Shown: positions 11,375 to 22,657, numbered from the stretch's first letter. The stretch is DNA of 64,000 nucleotides from Pseudoips prasinana (GCA_951640165.1 OX621242.1:24858001-24922000), one strand, 5' to 3'. Notes: generated by a model from the sequence alone, not told the origin. Program-made: numbers and translations.

Positions 11375-12092
11375 TTGTTCACAATTGCCATTTTTTAAGT
11401 TATGAAAATACAAATAATTTGATTATCTACTTCAGTTTTTTAATATTTAAAAACATGTTATAAGCAAGCCCTTTTCCTCTCCTTTTCAAAGTCGTAAAAT
11501 AGAATACTACTGAACAATAGTTCATAAATTTTTTAAAGTGGCAAAACCTTGGTCAATGAATTTTACAGGTTGTTGTGAAAAACACAACAGTGGTGGTTTA
11601 GGGCGATTCAGAAACGAGTCTTGTATAATTCAAATTTACAAAAAAATCCATTTAGCAGTTTAAGTAAAAAAAAGGCCCTATCACATTATTTTTATTTTTC
11701 CTGTACACAATACTCCATTCCGAAACACCCTTTAAAATATATCACGTATTTTTTAAACATTCTGTATTTAAAAAAGAAAAAGCTTACCTTATTGTTATTA
11801 CTAATTTTTCTTCTGCTGGAATGCATTTCCGATAGTTGTTACCAGTTCCAGTAATTTTTGGTTTTATTGTATCCAGTAACAGGTTAAAAGTATTCGTTGA
11901 CATTCTCATGTAATTAAAGAATCTCTTCTCATACATTTTTAAATCCAAAAAATAAGTATAATATAATCCTTTAGTCTTTCTCTCGCAAAGTAATGGATGC
12001 ACCCAAAACTGTCTTTTACGTGAAATCTTCCGTTTTCGTTTTCGTAGTAAATACACAAGCACAGTTAGCGTGATTATCTTCTGCACGTCCAT
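9746..12092 (-). CDS. PIF/Harbinger DDE transposase, complement(join(9746..10622,11788..12092))
   Basis: Read on minus, exon 1 starts at ATG 12092 and runs to ...KLVITI plus AG, followed by a GTAAGC donor. Exon 2 starts at 10622 after TTTTCAG, completing an arginine codon and giving ITIRYLATGCSLSHIS, the helix-turn-helix junction typical of HARBI1-like proteins. The product is 393 residues, normal for the family. Catalytic residues are present: first D in CIGAIDGKHIR, second D in VLVGDEAF, E in RARRYIECTFGIL. Upstream, FWVHPLL and FFNYMRMS match the family's N-terminal block. An in-frame ATG at 12140 would add 16 residues but lies close to the terminal repeat, so 12092 is preferred. The enzyme would cut and paste the element at TWA sites. 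Its 1165-bp intron contains MADF exon 2 on the opposite strand. Confidence 0.92.
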
Positions 12093-12312
12093 CTTGACAC
12101 ACCCTTGGAAGTCGACTGCAAATTTTTCGGCCGTCCACATGTCGCGCTTGCCTACGCAACGGCGACCATGGCCGCGGCGGCCTGGCCGCGTCTATGGTCG
12201 CCAGTGCGTAGGAGGCCTTAGCATAGTACAATCACCGTGTGCATGGCACGCTGCACACTAAACAAACACCTCTACAAGATTGGGACAAAATAAGCGCCTG
12301 CATCGAAATTGA

Positions 12313-12468
12313 GGAAACCAGAACACGTACGAACGATTTACGTTTAAAGATCCGGAGATGTTACAGGAGGCACTCCAGCACTTTCAAGGTCTCTTGGACT
12401 TCTGGACGGTATGTAATAGTTCGAGTAGCCAAATAAGGTCAAGCATTATGATGCAACCTAGAGGCTAA
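12313..12468 (+). other. exon-like open stretch of unknown origin
   Basis: One frame is open from 12313 to a stop at 12466 and reads TYERFTFKDPEMLQEALQHF then QGLLDFW, with balanced composition unlike most chance frames here. A GTATGT donor-like site starts at 12409. There is no good polypyrimidine acceptor upstream and I do not recognise the protein. It could be a host exon fragment, a repeat-derived piece or chance. Confidence 0.25.
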
Positions 12469-12923
12469 CTGACTATGGCTTTGTTCATAGGATATCGCAT
12501 TGTGTATTTTTTTGAGAGACTTGAGTAAGCATTAATTAATGCCATCAAACGAATTGTGATTGTTTGTTTTCATAACATGGCTAATTAGGGCGTCTTTTCA
12601 ACCTTAATGCGTCGTCAGAAACAAAAAGATAGATTATAAAAAAATCTGACAAAAAGAAAACTTTGCCGATAAACACGTTTTCTGCAATTATTATTAAAAA
12701 ATCTTTTACATACCTACATATTTCACTCGGTTTTTATTAATTGTATTCGTTGTGTTATTCTAAGTTAGGCACTACAACAAGCCTATGGACTGTAAAGGCG
12801 TTATTTGTAATGCCAGTTTAAGCGTCCTTTTACACACAAAACAGACACATCGCCGTCAAGGGCAAAGCGTTCTTTCGACGTGGTGTCGAATGTATCTAGG
12901 TAATCCGATATCATTTTAATTAC

Positions 12924-13180
12924 TACTAGCTGTGCCCGCGACTTCGTCCGCGTGTTAATTAGTTTATTTCGTTTTTCTTATAAAATAAAAGACTTTTGCT
13001 AAAATAAAAGTAGCCTAAGTTACTCCTTATTACATCAGCTACCTGCCAATAAAAGTCCCGTCTAAATCGGTCCAGCCATTTCAGAGATTAGCCGGAACAA
13101 ACAGACAGACAGACAGACAAAAATTGTAAAAAATGTCATTTTGGTGTATGTACCGTATATATATTCATATTAATGTAGTA
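12924..13180 (+). repeat. interspersed repeat, CTGTGCCCGCGACTTCG type
   Basis: From 'agctgtgcccgcgacttcgt' through 'aaatcggtccagccatttca' to a (CAGA)n run and an AT-rich tail. The same sequence recurs at 60166-60365. This is a common lepidopteran interspersed repeat of unresolved class. Confidence 0.65.
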
Positions 13181-13375
13181 AAAATCGGTTATTTCAATAT
13201 TACACACAGACACTCCAATTTTATTTATTTGTATAGAGTATAGATTTTATAGAGGATTGTAAAACCAATCAACATTTTTTTATAGCTTAGTTTTTATTAA
13301 TTCACCTGTTATAATAAACAAAGAGATATGCTCGAGGTTTTTAACATCCCTTTACACATCACGAACATTTTAAAT

Positions 13376-13507
13376 GATCTTCATCATGTAAGATGAATGA
13401 CCTCTACTGCTGGACAAAGGCCCCCCAAAATAATACAGTTGTGCCCCTTAGGAGGGATATGCCATAATCGCCACGCTTGGCAGACGAGTTGGCGATCGCA
13501 GTATGAC
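13376..13507 (-). mobile_element. short non-autonomous RTE derivative, 5' truncated
   Basis: On minus it reads ctgcgatcgccaactcgtct, gccaagcgtggcgattatgg, then jumps to ggcctttgtccagcagtaga and an ATGATG tail. The first part matches the RTE 5' region and the last part its 3' end, as in the fuller copy at 61990-62244. Confidence 0.7.
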
Positions 13508-13789
13508 TATAAATTCTGATTCGATAGTAACTCCATCTATAGGTAAAGTTTAGAAAAGCAAACTTTGAATTACATTATAAACTCAATTAAGTAAAGAAAT
13601 GTACCTATTTAGATAATTCTGTTTTATTTGTTGAGAACTGTTTTCAGTGTGTCTTTTATAAATTTTATTTAAATCGCTTGCTAGTAAAGATGAAGTTAGT
13701 TCTGTTTTTTAAAACAGTTATTAGGTATTTACCAAATTGTGTTTGAAACCGCGAGCAAGGCTAGTTAAGAATTCAATAGAGATACGTGT

Positions 13790-16700
13790 AAAGTTGGCGG
13801 TTGAATGTTAAATGTCCGTATTTTGCTTTTGTTGTAGCTGTAAAGAACGCAATGGAGATAAGAAATTTTAATCCTTTAAATGGCGGCGACGTGGTCCGCC
13901 ACCCGTCACGTCTCGTTTCCCAGAGTGGCGAAAAGTGGTCAACGGAGAGCCGTTTTGCTACGTTGAATGTTGGAGGAGGAATAGAAGGTAAGATGGACGA
14001 AGTATGTCAGCTGATGAGTGAAAAGCGGATCGATGTGTTGTGTGTGAATGAGACGAAGCGGAAAGGGTGTGATACTACAAACCACGGACTATACACGGCG
14101 TATTGGTCTGGAGTACCGAACACCACCCGAGCTTGCCAAGGTGTGGGTCTCATTCTTTCCACAAGTATGTCTGAGTGTGTGACTGAGTTCGAATGCGTGA
14201 ATGCAAGAGTAATGTGGTTGAGAATGAAAGTTGGTATGACCCGTATCTTCCTAGTAGGAGTGTACGCTCCTGTAGATATGGGTGCAGTTGTAATACAGCG
14301 AGAACAAGAGGAAAGAAAGGCATTCTGGGAGACCCTGAGAGATGTGTTGCGGTTAAGTCGGTATAATGAAAGAGTAATAATGTTAGGTGATTTTAATGGA
14401 TGGGTTGGGGTAAAACGTGATGGTTTTGAAAGAGTACTAGGTCAATTCGGTGACGAGAGTGAGAATGAGAATGGGTACAGTCTGCTTGAGATATGTTTGG
14501 AATGGGGTCTTTGTGTTACAAATACTATGTTTGAACATAAAAGAATCCATACGTTTACACGAGAGAGGAAAAATGTGAGAAAGAGTATGATTGACTTCGT
14601 GATTGTAGATGAAAGACTGAGAAAGAATGTTCTAGACACAAGAGTCTATCGTGGGACCGCAATCCATACAGACCACTTTCTGGTGATGAGCCGAATAAGT
14701 GGTCTGTCCAAAGGATGGCGCCACCGAATCCCTGAGACTAAAAGTGTACTAGAGAGAATAAAAGTAGAGGAACTGCAAGAGGAAGAAGTGGCAGACGAGT
14801 ACAAAAGTAAGTTGGTTGAGAAGTTTGAGGGATCTGAAGACATAAGAGAAGTAGAAGAGCTATGGAAGGTAGTCAAAGAAGGTGTGGTGAGTGTAGCTGG
14901 TGAAGTATGTGGTGTAATAAAGAGAAGAAGAGGAAGAAAGATGAAGAATATTTGGTGGGATAAAAGTGTACAAAAAGTTGTATGTGAAAAGAAGAAAGCG
15001 TGGTTAGACTGGCTAGCCACCAGAGCAAACGAACGAATGAATAAGGCGACGAATGAGGATATAGAAAGGGCCTGGAATGATTATAGGAAAATGAAAGTAA
15101 TTGTAAAGGATGTGGTGAACGAAAAGAAAAATGAACAAAAGGATAATTTTGATAGAAGGTTGTCTAAGGATTTTCAGACGAACATTAAGTTTTTCTGGAA
15201 ATCCGTTAGATCAGTAAGAGGCATAACTCAAACCTCAGAACTGAAATCCATACGAGACCAAGATGGAAATATAGTGAAAGGGGAAGAATGCGTGTTAAAA
15301 CGTTGGAAGGAGTATTTTGAAAGTTTGTATGAAAGAGGTGTAACAGAGAGTGAACGTAGTTCACTAAGTATAGACGAGAACAAATGTAAAGATGAAATTG
15401 GTATGGATGAGATTGTGAAAGCTATTAAGGGTATGAAATCAGGTAAGTCACCAGGGTATGACAGGATAACTTCCGAGATGCTGAAGGCTGGACATGGCGT
15501 CATAGCGAGTCAGCTGTACAGCCTTTTCAATCTATGCTATACCACCGGCCAAGTGCCAAGTGATTGGTGCAAGGCTGTCATTGTACCTCTTTACAAAGGG
15601 AAAGGCTCACGGCAAGACTGTAAAAACTATAGGGGCATTAGTCTGCTCAGCGTCGTTGGTAAGTTGTATGCAAAAGTATTGGTTGAAAGAGTTGTGAAAG
15701 AAACCGATGCGAAAATATGGGATGCACAGGCGGGTTTTCGGAAAGGAATGGGATGCACGGATCAGGTCTTTTCTCTGCGAAGTATAGTAGAGAAGTTTTT
15801 GGGCAAAAACCAAAAGGTCTACTGTGCCTTCGTAGACTTAGAAAAGGCCTACGATAGAGTGTTGAGGAATGAACTATGGTCGGTACTGTCCATGTATGGG
15901 TTGAACGACAACCTTGTTCAAGCACTGAAATCTCTTTATAGGGATTCCAGAGCTTGCGTGAGGATTAACGGGTCATACACCGAGTGGTTTAGCATCCAAA
16001 AGGGTGTTAGACAGGGATGTGTAGCGTCACCGTGGTTGTTTAACCTATTCATGGATAGCTGTTTAAAAGATTTGAAAGAAAGTGAATGCGGTGTAAGGAT
16101 GAATGAGTTACTCATCAAATGTCTGCTTTACGCTGATGATCAAGTTTTACTTGCATCATCGGCGGACGAGTTGCAGGTGATGGTAACAAATATGTATGAA
16201 TCCTTTGAAAGGAAAGGGATGAAAATGAATGTAGGTAAGACGAAAGTAATGGTATTTGAGAGGGATGAATACACGACAGCGTGTGATATTGTGATTGGAG
16301 GAGAGAAAGTCGAACAGGTGAATGAGTTTGTATATTTGGGAACTTTGTTTACGAGAGATGGGAAATATGAAAAAGATATTGTTAGAAGAGTAAATGCGGG
16401 GAACAGAGTGAATGGGGCACTACACGCCTTTATGAGTAGCCGGCAAGTATCAAAGAAGGCCCGACTAGCCGTGCACGATGGAGTGTTAGTGCCAACTTTA
16501 ATGTATGGAAGTGAAAGTTGGGTATGGCAGAAAAAGAATGAAAGTAAAATAAATGCAGTGGAAATGAGAGCTCTGAGAAGTATGTGTGGTGTGACTTTGA
16601 GAGACAGAATTCGAAATACTGATGTAAGAGAGCGTTGTGGTGTGAAAGAGGATGTAGTCACAAAGATTGAAAAAGGCATGCTGAGATGGTTTGGCCATTT

Positions 16701-16981
16701 AGAAAGGATGAATGAAAGAAGATTGACAAAAGAAGTATACCTGGCCTGGGTGAATGGGACAACCGGAAGGGGAAGACCACGTCGGACATTCTCTGACCAA
16801 ATTGGAGATGTTCTCAAGAAAGGGCAGGTCAGAAGTACCCTAAACCGGCGAGCATGTATGAAGAATATAATGACAGTAATCGAGGCAAAAGAAGTATGCA
16901 AAGATCGTGACAAATGGAAATCCGTTGTCTCTGCCTACCCCTCTGGGAAACAGGCGTGAGTCTATGTATGTATGTATGTAG
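13790..16981 (+). mobile_element. RTE-type LINE with intact ORF and TATG-repeat tail
   Basis: A non-LTR retrotransposon with a single long endonuclease/reverse-transcriptase ORF. It ends two bases after the stop codon in a (TATG)n tail (16962-16981), the short UTR-plus-microsatellite ending seen in RTE elements. The 5' boundary is not certain; 13790 is approximate. I could not define a target duplication. Confidence 0.8.
13852..16959 (+). CDS. LINE endonuclease-reverse transcriptase (RTE-like), intact
   Basis: The first ATG is at 13852 (the frame is open from 13801), giving 1035 residues without a stop. An N-terminal apurinic-type endonuclease carries N39 (TLNVGG), E67 (VNETK), Y138 (VYAPV), D180 in GDFNG, D248 (IDFVIVD) and TDH near 273-275. 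The reverse transcriptase starts near residue 500 ([20 protein letters not shown]), with [25 protein letters not shown], and the catalytic YADD at 760-763. The C-terminus has the WFGHLERM and GRGRPRR motifs shared with the other RTE family here. The protein nicks target DNA and copies its own RNA at the nick. There is no RNase H or gag-like ORF. It shares only distant similarity with the family at 32497-35669. Confidence 0.9.
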   Translation: MEIRNFNPLNGGDVVRHPSRLVSQSGEKWSTESRFATLNVGGGIEGKMDEVCQLMSEKRIDVLCVNETKRKGCDTTNHGLYTAYWSGVPNTTRACQGVGLILSTSMSECVTEFECVNARVMWLRMKVGMTRIFLVGVYAPVDMGAVVIQREQEERKAFWETLRDVLRLSRYNERVIMLGDFNGWVGVKRDGFERVLGQFGDESENENGYSLLEICLEWGLCVTNTMFEHKRIHTFTRERKNVRKSMIDFVIVDERLRKNVLDTRVYRGTAIHTDHFLVMSRISGLSKGWRHRIPETKSVLERIKVEELQEEEVADEYKSKLVEKFEGSEDIREVEELWKVVKEGVVSVAGEVCGVIKRRRGRKMKNIWWDKSVQKVVCEKKKAWLDWLATRANERMNKATNEDIERAWNDYRKMKVIVKDVVNEKKNEQKDNFDRRLSKDFQTNIKFFWKSVRSVRGITQTSELKSIRDQDGNIVKGEECVLKRWKEYFESLYERGVTESERSSLSIDENKCKDEIGMDEIVKAIKGMKSGKSPGYDRITSEMLKAGHGVIASQLYSLFNLCYTTGQVPSDWCKAVIVPLYKGKGSRQDCKNYRGISLLSVVGKLYAKVLVERVVKETDAKIWDAQAGFRKGMGCTDQVFSLRSIVEKFLGKNQKVYCAFVDLEKAYDRVLRNELWSVLSMYGLNDNLVQALKSLYRDSRACVRINGSYTEWFSIQKGVRQGCVASPWLFNLFMDSCLKDLKESECGVRMNELLIKCLLYADDQVLLASSADELQVMVTNMYESFERKGMKMNVGKTKVMVFERDEYTTACDIVIGGEKVEQVNEFVYLGTLFTRDGKYEKDIVRRVNAGNRVNGALHAFMSSRQVSKKARLAVHDGVLVPTLMYGSESWVWQKKNESKINAVEMRALRSMCGVTLRDRIRNTDVRERCGVKEDVVTKIEKGMLRWFGHLERMNERRLTKEVYLAWVNGTTGRGRPRRTFSDQIGDVLKKGQVRSTLNRRACMKNIMTVIEAKEVCKDRDKWKSVVSAYPSGKQA

Positions 16982-19196
16982 CTGTAACCTGATACTAACC
17001 AGAAATTGAAACGAATTCGTTCCACATTCACCAACCCTGTAGGTCATTCCCCTGTCATTCGTTATAAGTTCGCATATTTTCATCCGTACATGGATCTTTT
17101 GTGTAACTCAGCGCATTTGCGAGTGTGGAGTCTAGAGGTCGTGGAGACTGAGGTCACCCTCTGGGTTCCGGGAATGTGACAGGCATGCTCATTGTTCGCA
17201 AATTGTTTCGCGCAAGGTCCTCGTGTAAATGTCACTCTGGCGCCAACCACCGGTACTGCAAAACTGTTTACTATCGCTAAATATAGAACGATTTTTAAAC
17301 ACATACAAAACAATGGATTCTTGATATTGTTTACAAGACCGACGTAACATGTGTTTTTAACAATGAAGCAGTCTGAACTTAAAATTCAAACAACATCTCA
17401 ATGCGAGAAGTATTGAGGCTTGTTTGTAGACATCTGGGTCTACTTTAATGTTTAGTATATTTAATTCAATAAATACCTATGAATTAAGTTTCATATGGTT
17501 TTAAATACTACCAGCAATCGAAGAGTTCCGGTTTGAAACATTATGGCAGTTCCTCATTATCAGTAGTTGGGGTAGATTTTGCCATTCCACGGGATCGCGT
17601 AATCTTGGCATAATGTGGAGATACCCTCTCATCGCAAAATCCTGGATATTGAAGATTTATCTTTAATCAAATCTTTCCAATGTATAGTCTACAAATTCGA
17701 ACTCCAAAGGTGTTTACTATTTTGAACTAAACTACATAGTTTACAATTGAACAGGTGCTTCATAAAAACTTACCAAACAGCTATAGCATTATAACTCAAT
17801 AGTGCACGTTCATGAACTCTGTTTATAAACTTTCGCGATTTTATTCATCGTAAAAGTTATTTTCCTACACAAATTCGGCCAATAATCTCTTCGGCAAATA
17901 ATCTCTTGTTAAATGCAGGGACATAATCTCTTGACAATAACTTGATACGAGCTTGCTAAATATCATTGCTATAATAAAATAAATTTTATAAATGTTTTCA
18001 TACAAGCAATACAATGTGTACCTAAATATCTATGTTACTAGAAATAATAATGTATACAACTATATTACTACAAACATGTTCTGACTATTTACAAGCGCTT
18101 TTTTAAAGTCTACGTGAATAAAAACCTTTTTATGATTTTTCTGATTTTCAATGGGTCATACTCACGTAAATCGTGGTATTCTCATGGCTTTGGAGATTTA
18201 TTTTTAAACATCCTCCGGAACCCGGACAGAGACTAGCTGGAAAAATCGTTGAGAGATTCGAAAACATTCAGAGTCAGAGACAAGTCTTCTTTGGCAGGTG
18301 TTTGATTGTAAGATATTCGTATCTATCCAAAATAATTAGGTATTGAGAAAATTGTACATATGTATACTAGTTTATATTGAAAACTCTGCAATCCCGGGGT
18401 AAGACCATATCAATATACACGTTTGAGGTCATTCACAAAATGGAACTACGCCGACCACTGCTCATTATCAAGTGTAATAAAAGCTCACTAAAACAAATCT
18501 AATGAACGTATCTCCATTTTTTTACAGTTCTGAAATTTAAAAAAAAACCGTTCACGATAATGCCAAAATATATGGATTTACTATTAAGTACGTCCCTTAG
18601 AATTCTATTACCTATCCACCTCACGTATCCATTACCAGCAGCACCGCGATTGGTATATATCTAATTCAAAATAAAGTGTCGGTAAGCTCAATACTAATAT
18701 TTTTTATTTATAATTAACATTTATGTAATTTAATTAAAAAACAAAATGTAAACACAGGTTTATTGAACGACAGCTTTGAATTCAGCAGGTGTTTGTGAAT
18801 TTAGTTTCATCTCAATTATAGTTATAAAATTATTTTTGTAAGTTTTACATACATAGAAGTGGGTGAAGTTATTTAGTTAGATAGTGGGCGTCTTAAATGA
18901 AACACATATTATTTTTAACTTTCCAGGAAACAGAGAGGAGCACAAATCATTAACGCAAAAACATTAAACAACCTGACAAATTGAGGTATTCTTGCCAGCC
19001 CACTTCAAAACATCATGAATCGCTTTCTTTGTAAATAGGAAACAGATTCAAGACAACAATCACGGTTTATATCTACACCATTTTATTAACTACTAATAAA
19101 TGAATCATACTGGTGGTAATTCTTTATTTTCATCGCCTTTAATTTAGCTATTTAATTTAAAACCGATGAACAGCTAGATGCTCTTAGTCATGTACA
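16982..19196. other. non-coding, one small shared repeat
   Basis: No gene recognised. The stretch 18057-18140 (tattactacaaacatgttct, tttaaagtctac) recurs at 49353-49430, so it is an unclassified dispersed repeat. The region 17096-17280 is more GC-rich than its surroundings but I cannot assign it. Confidence 0.45.
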
Positions 19197-19275
19197 CATA
19201 TATCTGTCCTGTGTGGGAATCGAAACCACGACCTGCGACGTGAAAGGCAAGTATCTACCACGCCATTAATTAGCT
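19197..19275 (-). mobile_element. tRNA-headed SINE fragment
   Basis: On minus it reads gcgtggtagatacttgcctt, tcacgtcgcaggtcgtggtt, tcgattcccacacaggacag. This is the head and B-box region of the SINE family also present at 23379 and 59115. The body is missing. Confidence 0.7.
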
Positions 19276-19431
19276 AAACTTAGTGACCGATGTATCAGGG
19301 GTAGTTTTAAACTGTTACTTCCTTTTCTCCTTTCCTCAGTTAAGCAATGTCTGAGGTCTACTGATGCCTTTATCAACTCTGACACAATAACCACTGCTCA
19401 CTCTAGAAAGTTAAGTGTAATGTCTTAAGTA

Positions 19432-19566
19432 CAGACGCCAGCACATCCAGCTTCCCCAATCTGTCAAATTTCCCCAATTGAATGTGAACCTTATACTTAT
19501 GTGATAGTATCAGAAATCTGTAAAAGAAATTTGACAGATTGGAGTAGCTGGATGTGCTGGCGTCTG
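19432..19566. mobile_element. CAGACGCC MITE, copy B
   Basis: 135 bp with both ends CAGACGCCAGCACATCCAGC / GCTGGATGTGCTGGCGTCTG and TA on both flanks (19430-19431, 19567-19568). This is the cleanest copy and defines the family. TA duplication points to the Tc1/mariner superfamily. It has no coding capacity. Confidence 0.92.
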
Positions 19567-19648
19567 TAAATCTCCTTTAAATGAACTCTTGTCTTGACAA
19601 AACAGTTGTTTGTCTAGACCGTAGAATTAGAAGACACGTTGCTTTGTA

Positions 19649-19776
19649 CAGACGCCAGCACATCAAGCTACCCCAATCTGTCAAATTTCCCCAATTAAAA
19701 GTGAACCTTATGCTTATGTGATAAAGTTGAAAATCTGTAAAAGAAATTTGACAGATGGGGGTAACTGGATGTACTG
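19649..19776. mobile_element. CAGACGCC MITE, copy C
   Basis: Same orientation as copy B and only 82 bp downstream. The left end is complete with flanking TA. The right end reads gatgtactg then TA, having lost the GCGTCTG terminal bases by a short deletion. Confidence 0.85.
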
Positions 19777-19789
19777 TATTGAGTGAATA

Positions 19790-19925
19790 TAAGCTTGGCA
19801 TGCGAGTTGGCGACCGCAGTTAGAGGGTAGTGAGTACACAAGAGTCACTGCTGCCCCACTACCTGGTGTATCCCTTAGTCGCCTTTCACGACACCCACGG
19901 GATGTGATATGGAGTGGCTATCTTA
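19790..19925 (-). repeat. RTE-derivative 5'-region fragment
   Basis: On minus it contains catcccgtgggtgtcgtgaa, aggcgactaagggatacacc, a GGGCAGCAGTG block and ctgcggtcgccaactcgcat. This parallels the 5' segment of the RTE copies (catcccgtggg, gggcagcagcg, ctgcgatcgccaacccgtct) with substitutions, so it is an older relative. Confidence 0.55.
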
Positions 19926-20855
19926 TTCTTTCTGGGCCGGAAATCACACGATTAGTTATTACATATCAACTCAATAAATGCACATAGCATTTAAATGTCT
20001 GTCACTTGCATTTAATCGCCATAAAATAAGCGCCATGTATGATGCATGTAAATCTCCGCTACCTAAACGCTCTGGATAATGATTTGAGAAGAAAAACTGC
20101 TCTTGCCTTATTGAAGTAATATATTGTGATCTGATTTAATATTTTTTATATCTTTTTCTACCAAATTCATTATTGCGCAGTGTACTAAATAATATAATAA
20201 TATATTTACAGAATTACCACCACTATCTGAAAAATCTAAAAAAGTTAAAACTTTTAATAAATAAACAATATAAATCACAAAGGGCACTACCTACTTTATT
20301 ATGCTGAATAAATCGGAATAGTAATAAAGGTCCAGTTAGCATCATATAGGTAGTAACATTGGGATACCTTAAGTCTTCAAAGATAACGACTATTTTTCAA
20401 TAAAATGATTCCATTACAGTTTTGTTAGCTGTATTAAACATGGATACCAAGAAACGAAATCATAAAACACCATATATTTATTATTATATATAAACCAATC
20501 TTGGTTTAAAAATAACTGCTGGAAATGTCTATCTGCTTTATTTTTATAATGATTCACTAGATGTGCGAAAAAACTAGTGCACACACGGGGCAGTAAACTG
20601 CATTTATTTATGTATCTAAGAGATTGATTCCAGTTGGTATCAGGTATAAAGAAACGAAGAAAAAGCAAGACAAGAGGCAGTCGGACACGTTGAGTGAGGG
20701 CACCGTACCTTTCTGGGAATTATGAAAAGTTGGTCGTTCTAAATATGAAAATTTAAGTTATATAACTTGAGCACAACTACAAAAATAAAAGCAAGATTAC
20801 AACACAAATGAGCCCCCTTACGAGAGAACACATTAATTTACAAATTTCTCTAATT
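19926..20855. other. non-coding, nothing recognised
   Basis: AT-rich with no gene, RNA or repeat I can support. Confidence 0.4.
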
Positions 20856-21403
20856 TTTAGGGGTCCGTAGCCAAATGGCAAAAAACGGAACCCTTATAGA
20901 TTCGTCATGTCTGTCTGTCTGTCTGTCCGTCCGTATATCACAGTCACTTTTTTTTCGAAACTATAAGAGTTGTAACGTTGAAATTGAAAAATAAACAATA
21001 ATTTTTGGGGCTCCCCATACATAGAACCTAAACTCAACAATTTTTTTTTCATCGTACCCATACATATGGGGTATCTATGGATAGGTCTTCAAAAATGATA
21101 TTGAGGTTTCTAATATCATTTTTTTCTAAACTGAATAGTTTGCGCGAGAGACACTTCCAAAGTGGTAAAATGGTGTTGCACCCCCCCTGTAACTTCTAAA
21201 ATAAGAGAATGATAAAACTAAAAAATATATATATGTACATTACCATGCAAACTTCCACCGAAAATTGGTTTGAACGAGATGTAGTAAGTAGTTTTTTTAA
21301 TACGTCTTAATTCGCAATTTACCTTTCATTTAATGAACTAAAATACTTCCTGTTTCCGGAACCCTTCATGCGCGAGTTCGACTCGCACTTGGCCGGCTTT
21401 TGT
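20856..21403 (+). repeat. AGGG(T)CCGTA interspersed repeat, long copy R1
   Basis: Starts 'ttttaggggtccgtagcc', has a (GTCT)n run near 20911, and ends 'gaacccttcatgcgcgagtt, cgactcgcacttggccggct'. The whole ~550 bp is matched in reverse at 50806-51420. It has no ORF. The family is common in Lepidoptera; its class is not resolved. Confidence 0.75.
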
Positions 21404-21602
21404 AACACAAAATGTATAAACTTGTTTGCATGTTTCATTAAGGTTTGAGATTCAATAGTCAGGTTTGTTTTAAATTATATGTTTATTCTATGTATGCATA
21501 GATCAAAACATTTGTACACACTGCCTATCCTTGCTAAACTTTCACTAAAATAATTTTAAAGTTTCAATTAAGGTATTATAATTAGGATATAAAATACGAA
21601 AT

Positions 21603-21835
21603 ATAATTAAGAAGCTTATTAGAATGAATTATAATGGATATTTTATTATGGACATTTAACGACTAAAGTACATGATCAAAATAGGTCGAGAACTTTTAGA
21701 ATAAAACAGAAACTTATTAGAATGAATCATAATGGATATTATTATATTCGGCGCCAAAAGTAGATAATCAAAATCAATCGAGATCTTTTCGAATAAAACG
21801 GAAACTCATTAGAATAAATCATAATGGGTATATGT
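21603..21835. repeat. tandem repeat, ~95-bp period, ~2.5 units
   Basis: The phrase cttattagaatgaat(c/t)ataatggatat starts near 21615 and 21713, with a variant at 21805. Between copies, taaagtacatgatcaaaata or aaaagtagataatcaaaatc and cgag(a)actttt recur. Units differ at several positions. Confidence 0.65.
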
Positions 21836-22227
21836 ACATGTAAATTAATCAGTACGATATTACCATAATATGATACGTAATCTTAATATAAATGTAATAT
21901 ACACTTAGTAAGTTAATGCTACACAAGAATGAAAGAGCATTAGAACTGGTTAGATATTATAAAGCCTGTTAATCATACTCAATACATCTACAATCATACT
22001 TACTGTAATTTAATGGTGTCCGTCTTTTAGCACTTAAATGGATAATATATCAAAGTCAAAGATCGACTCTTCAATGGGATATGTAATGAATACGAGACTG
22101 CATGCTAAGGAAGTCATGACACATAGAAAATTAATTGCTAGATACTCTCCGTTTACAAAAAATATAATTAATGATAGTCTTAATAAAGCTATAAATATAT
22201 AATTGGAGATGATGAGTTGCACCTTAG

Positions 22228-22436
22228 TTATTTTTTTTAAGTCTACCTCCGAATTAGGAAATATAATCCCTGTGTCGCGGGGTACTTTACAAACATATAA
22301 TAGACGGACACAAATTACAACCAGACTCAGAACAACTATTTATGGGTCACATAAATAGTTGTCCGGCGCGGGACTCGAACCCGCGACACGTAGCGGCGAG
22401 GCGACTGTCTTAGCCGCTGCGCCACACGTGCAGCCA
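22228..22436 (-). mobile_element. tRNA-derived SINE with post-head hairpin
   Basis: On minus it starts ctgcacgtgtggcgcagcgg (A-box-like), then GGGTTCGAGTCCC (perfect B box), then a 13-bp stem (22332-22344 with 22350-22362, loop of five), then a unique body and an A-rich tail. The tRNA-like fold is not a functional tRNA gene: it lacks a normal acceptor 3' end and continues into SINE body. Confidence 0.8.
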
Positions 22437-22657
22437 TATATGACAAACTGTGTTCTTAATGGAGTCGCACCAATCTTGGGGCACACTGTCAGCGTGTTTC
22501 CGTTACAGCTATTAGCAGCCTGACTGAGACGGGAATATATCTATAATTATAAGAGTAAAACCGGAAGATGGCATTGAGTTCTATACACAATTCTATTGTG
22601 AATAGAATAGATAAGAATCAAACAAGAGACGGAGAAACTACGACTTTACTTGAAGTA

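Larger units (their letters stand above)
8903..12217. mobile_element. apparently intact PIF/Harbinger DNA transposon
   Basis: The element is 3315 bp. Its termini start GGCCTCCTACGCACTGGCGA; the first 24 bases of each end are identical in inverted orientation, and GC-rich similarity continues inward. It is flanked by TTA at 8900-8902 and 12218-12220, the three-base target duplication typical of PIF/Harbinger. The subterminal regions carry repeated CGACCAG and GCGGCC words that could be transposase-binding sites. It encodes a MADF-domain protein on + and a DDE transposase on -, both with intact reading frames after splicing. The identical ends and intact ORFs suggest recent insertion and possible autonomy. 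Confidence 0.93.

Noticed and set aside
16140..16913. 257-codon open frame antisense to the intact LINE ORF
   Set aside because: It is the mirror of the RT C-terminal coding region; its residues (S, F, T, L rich) reflect the complement of a coding strand.
21027..21400. possible coding region in the AGGGTTCCGTA repeat
   Set aside because: Frames are not kept between R1 and R2; the repeat is non-coding.
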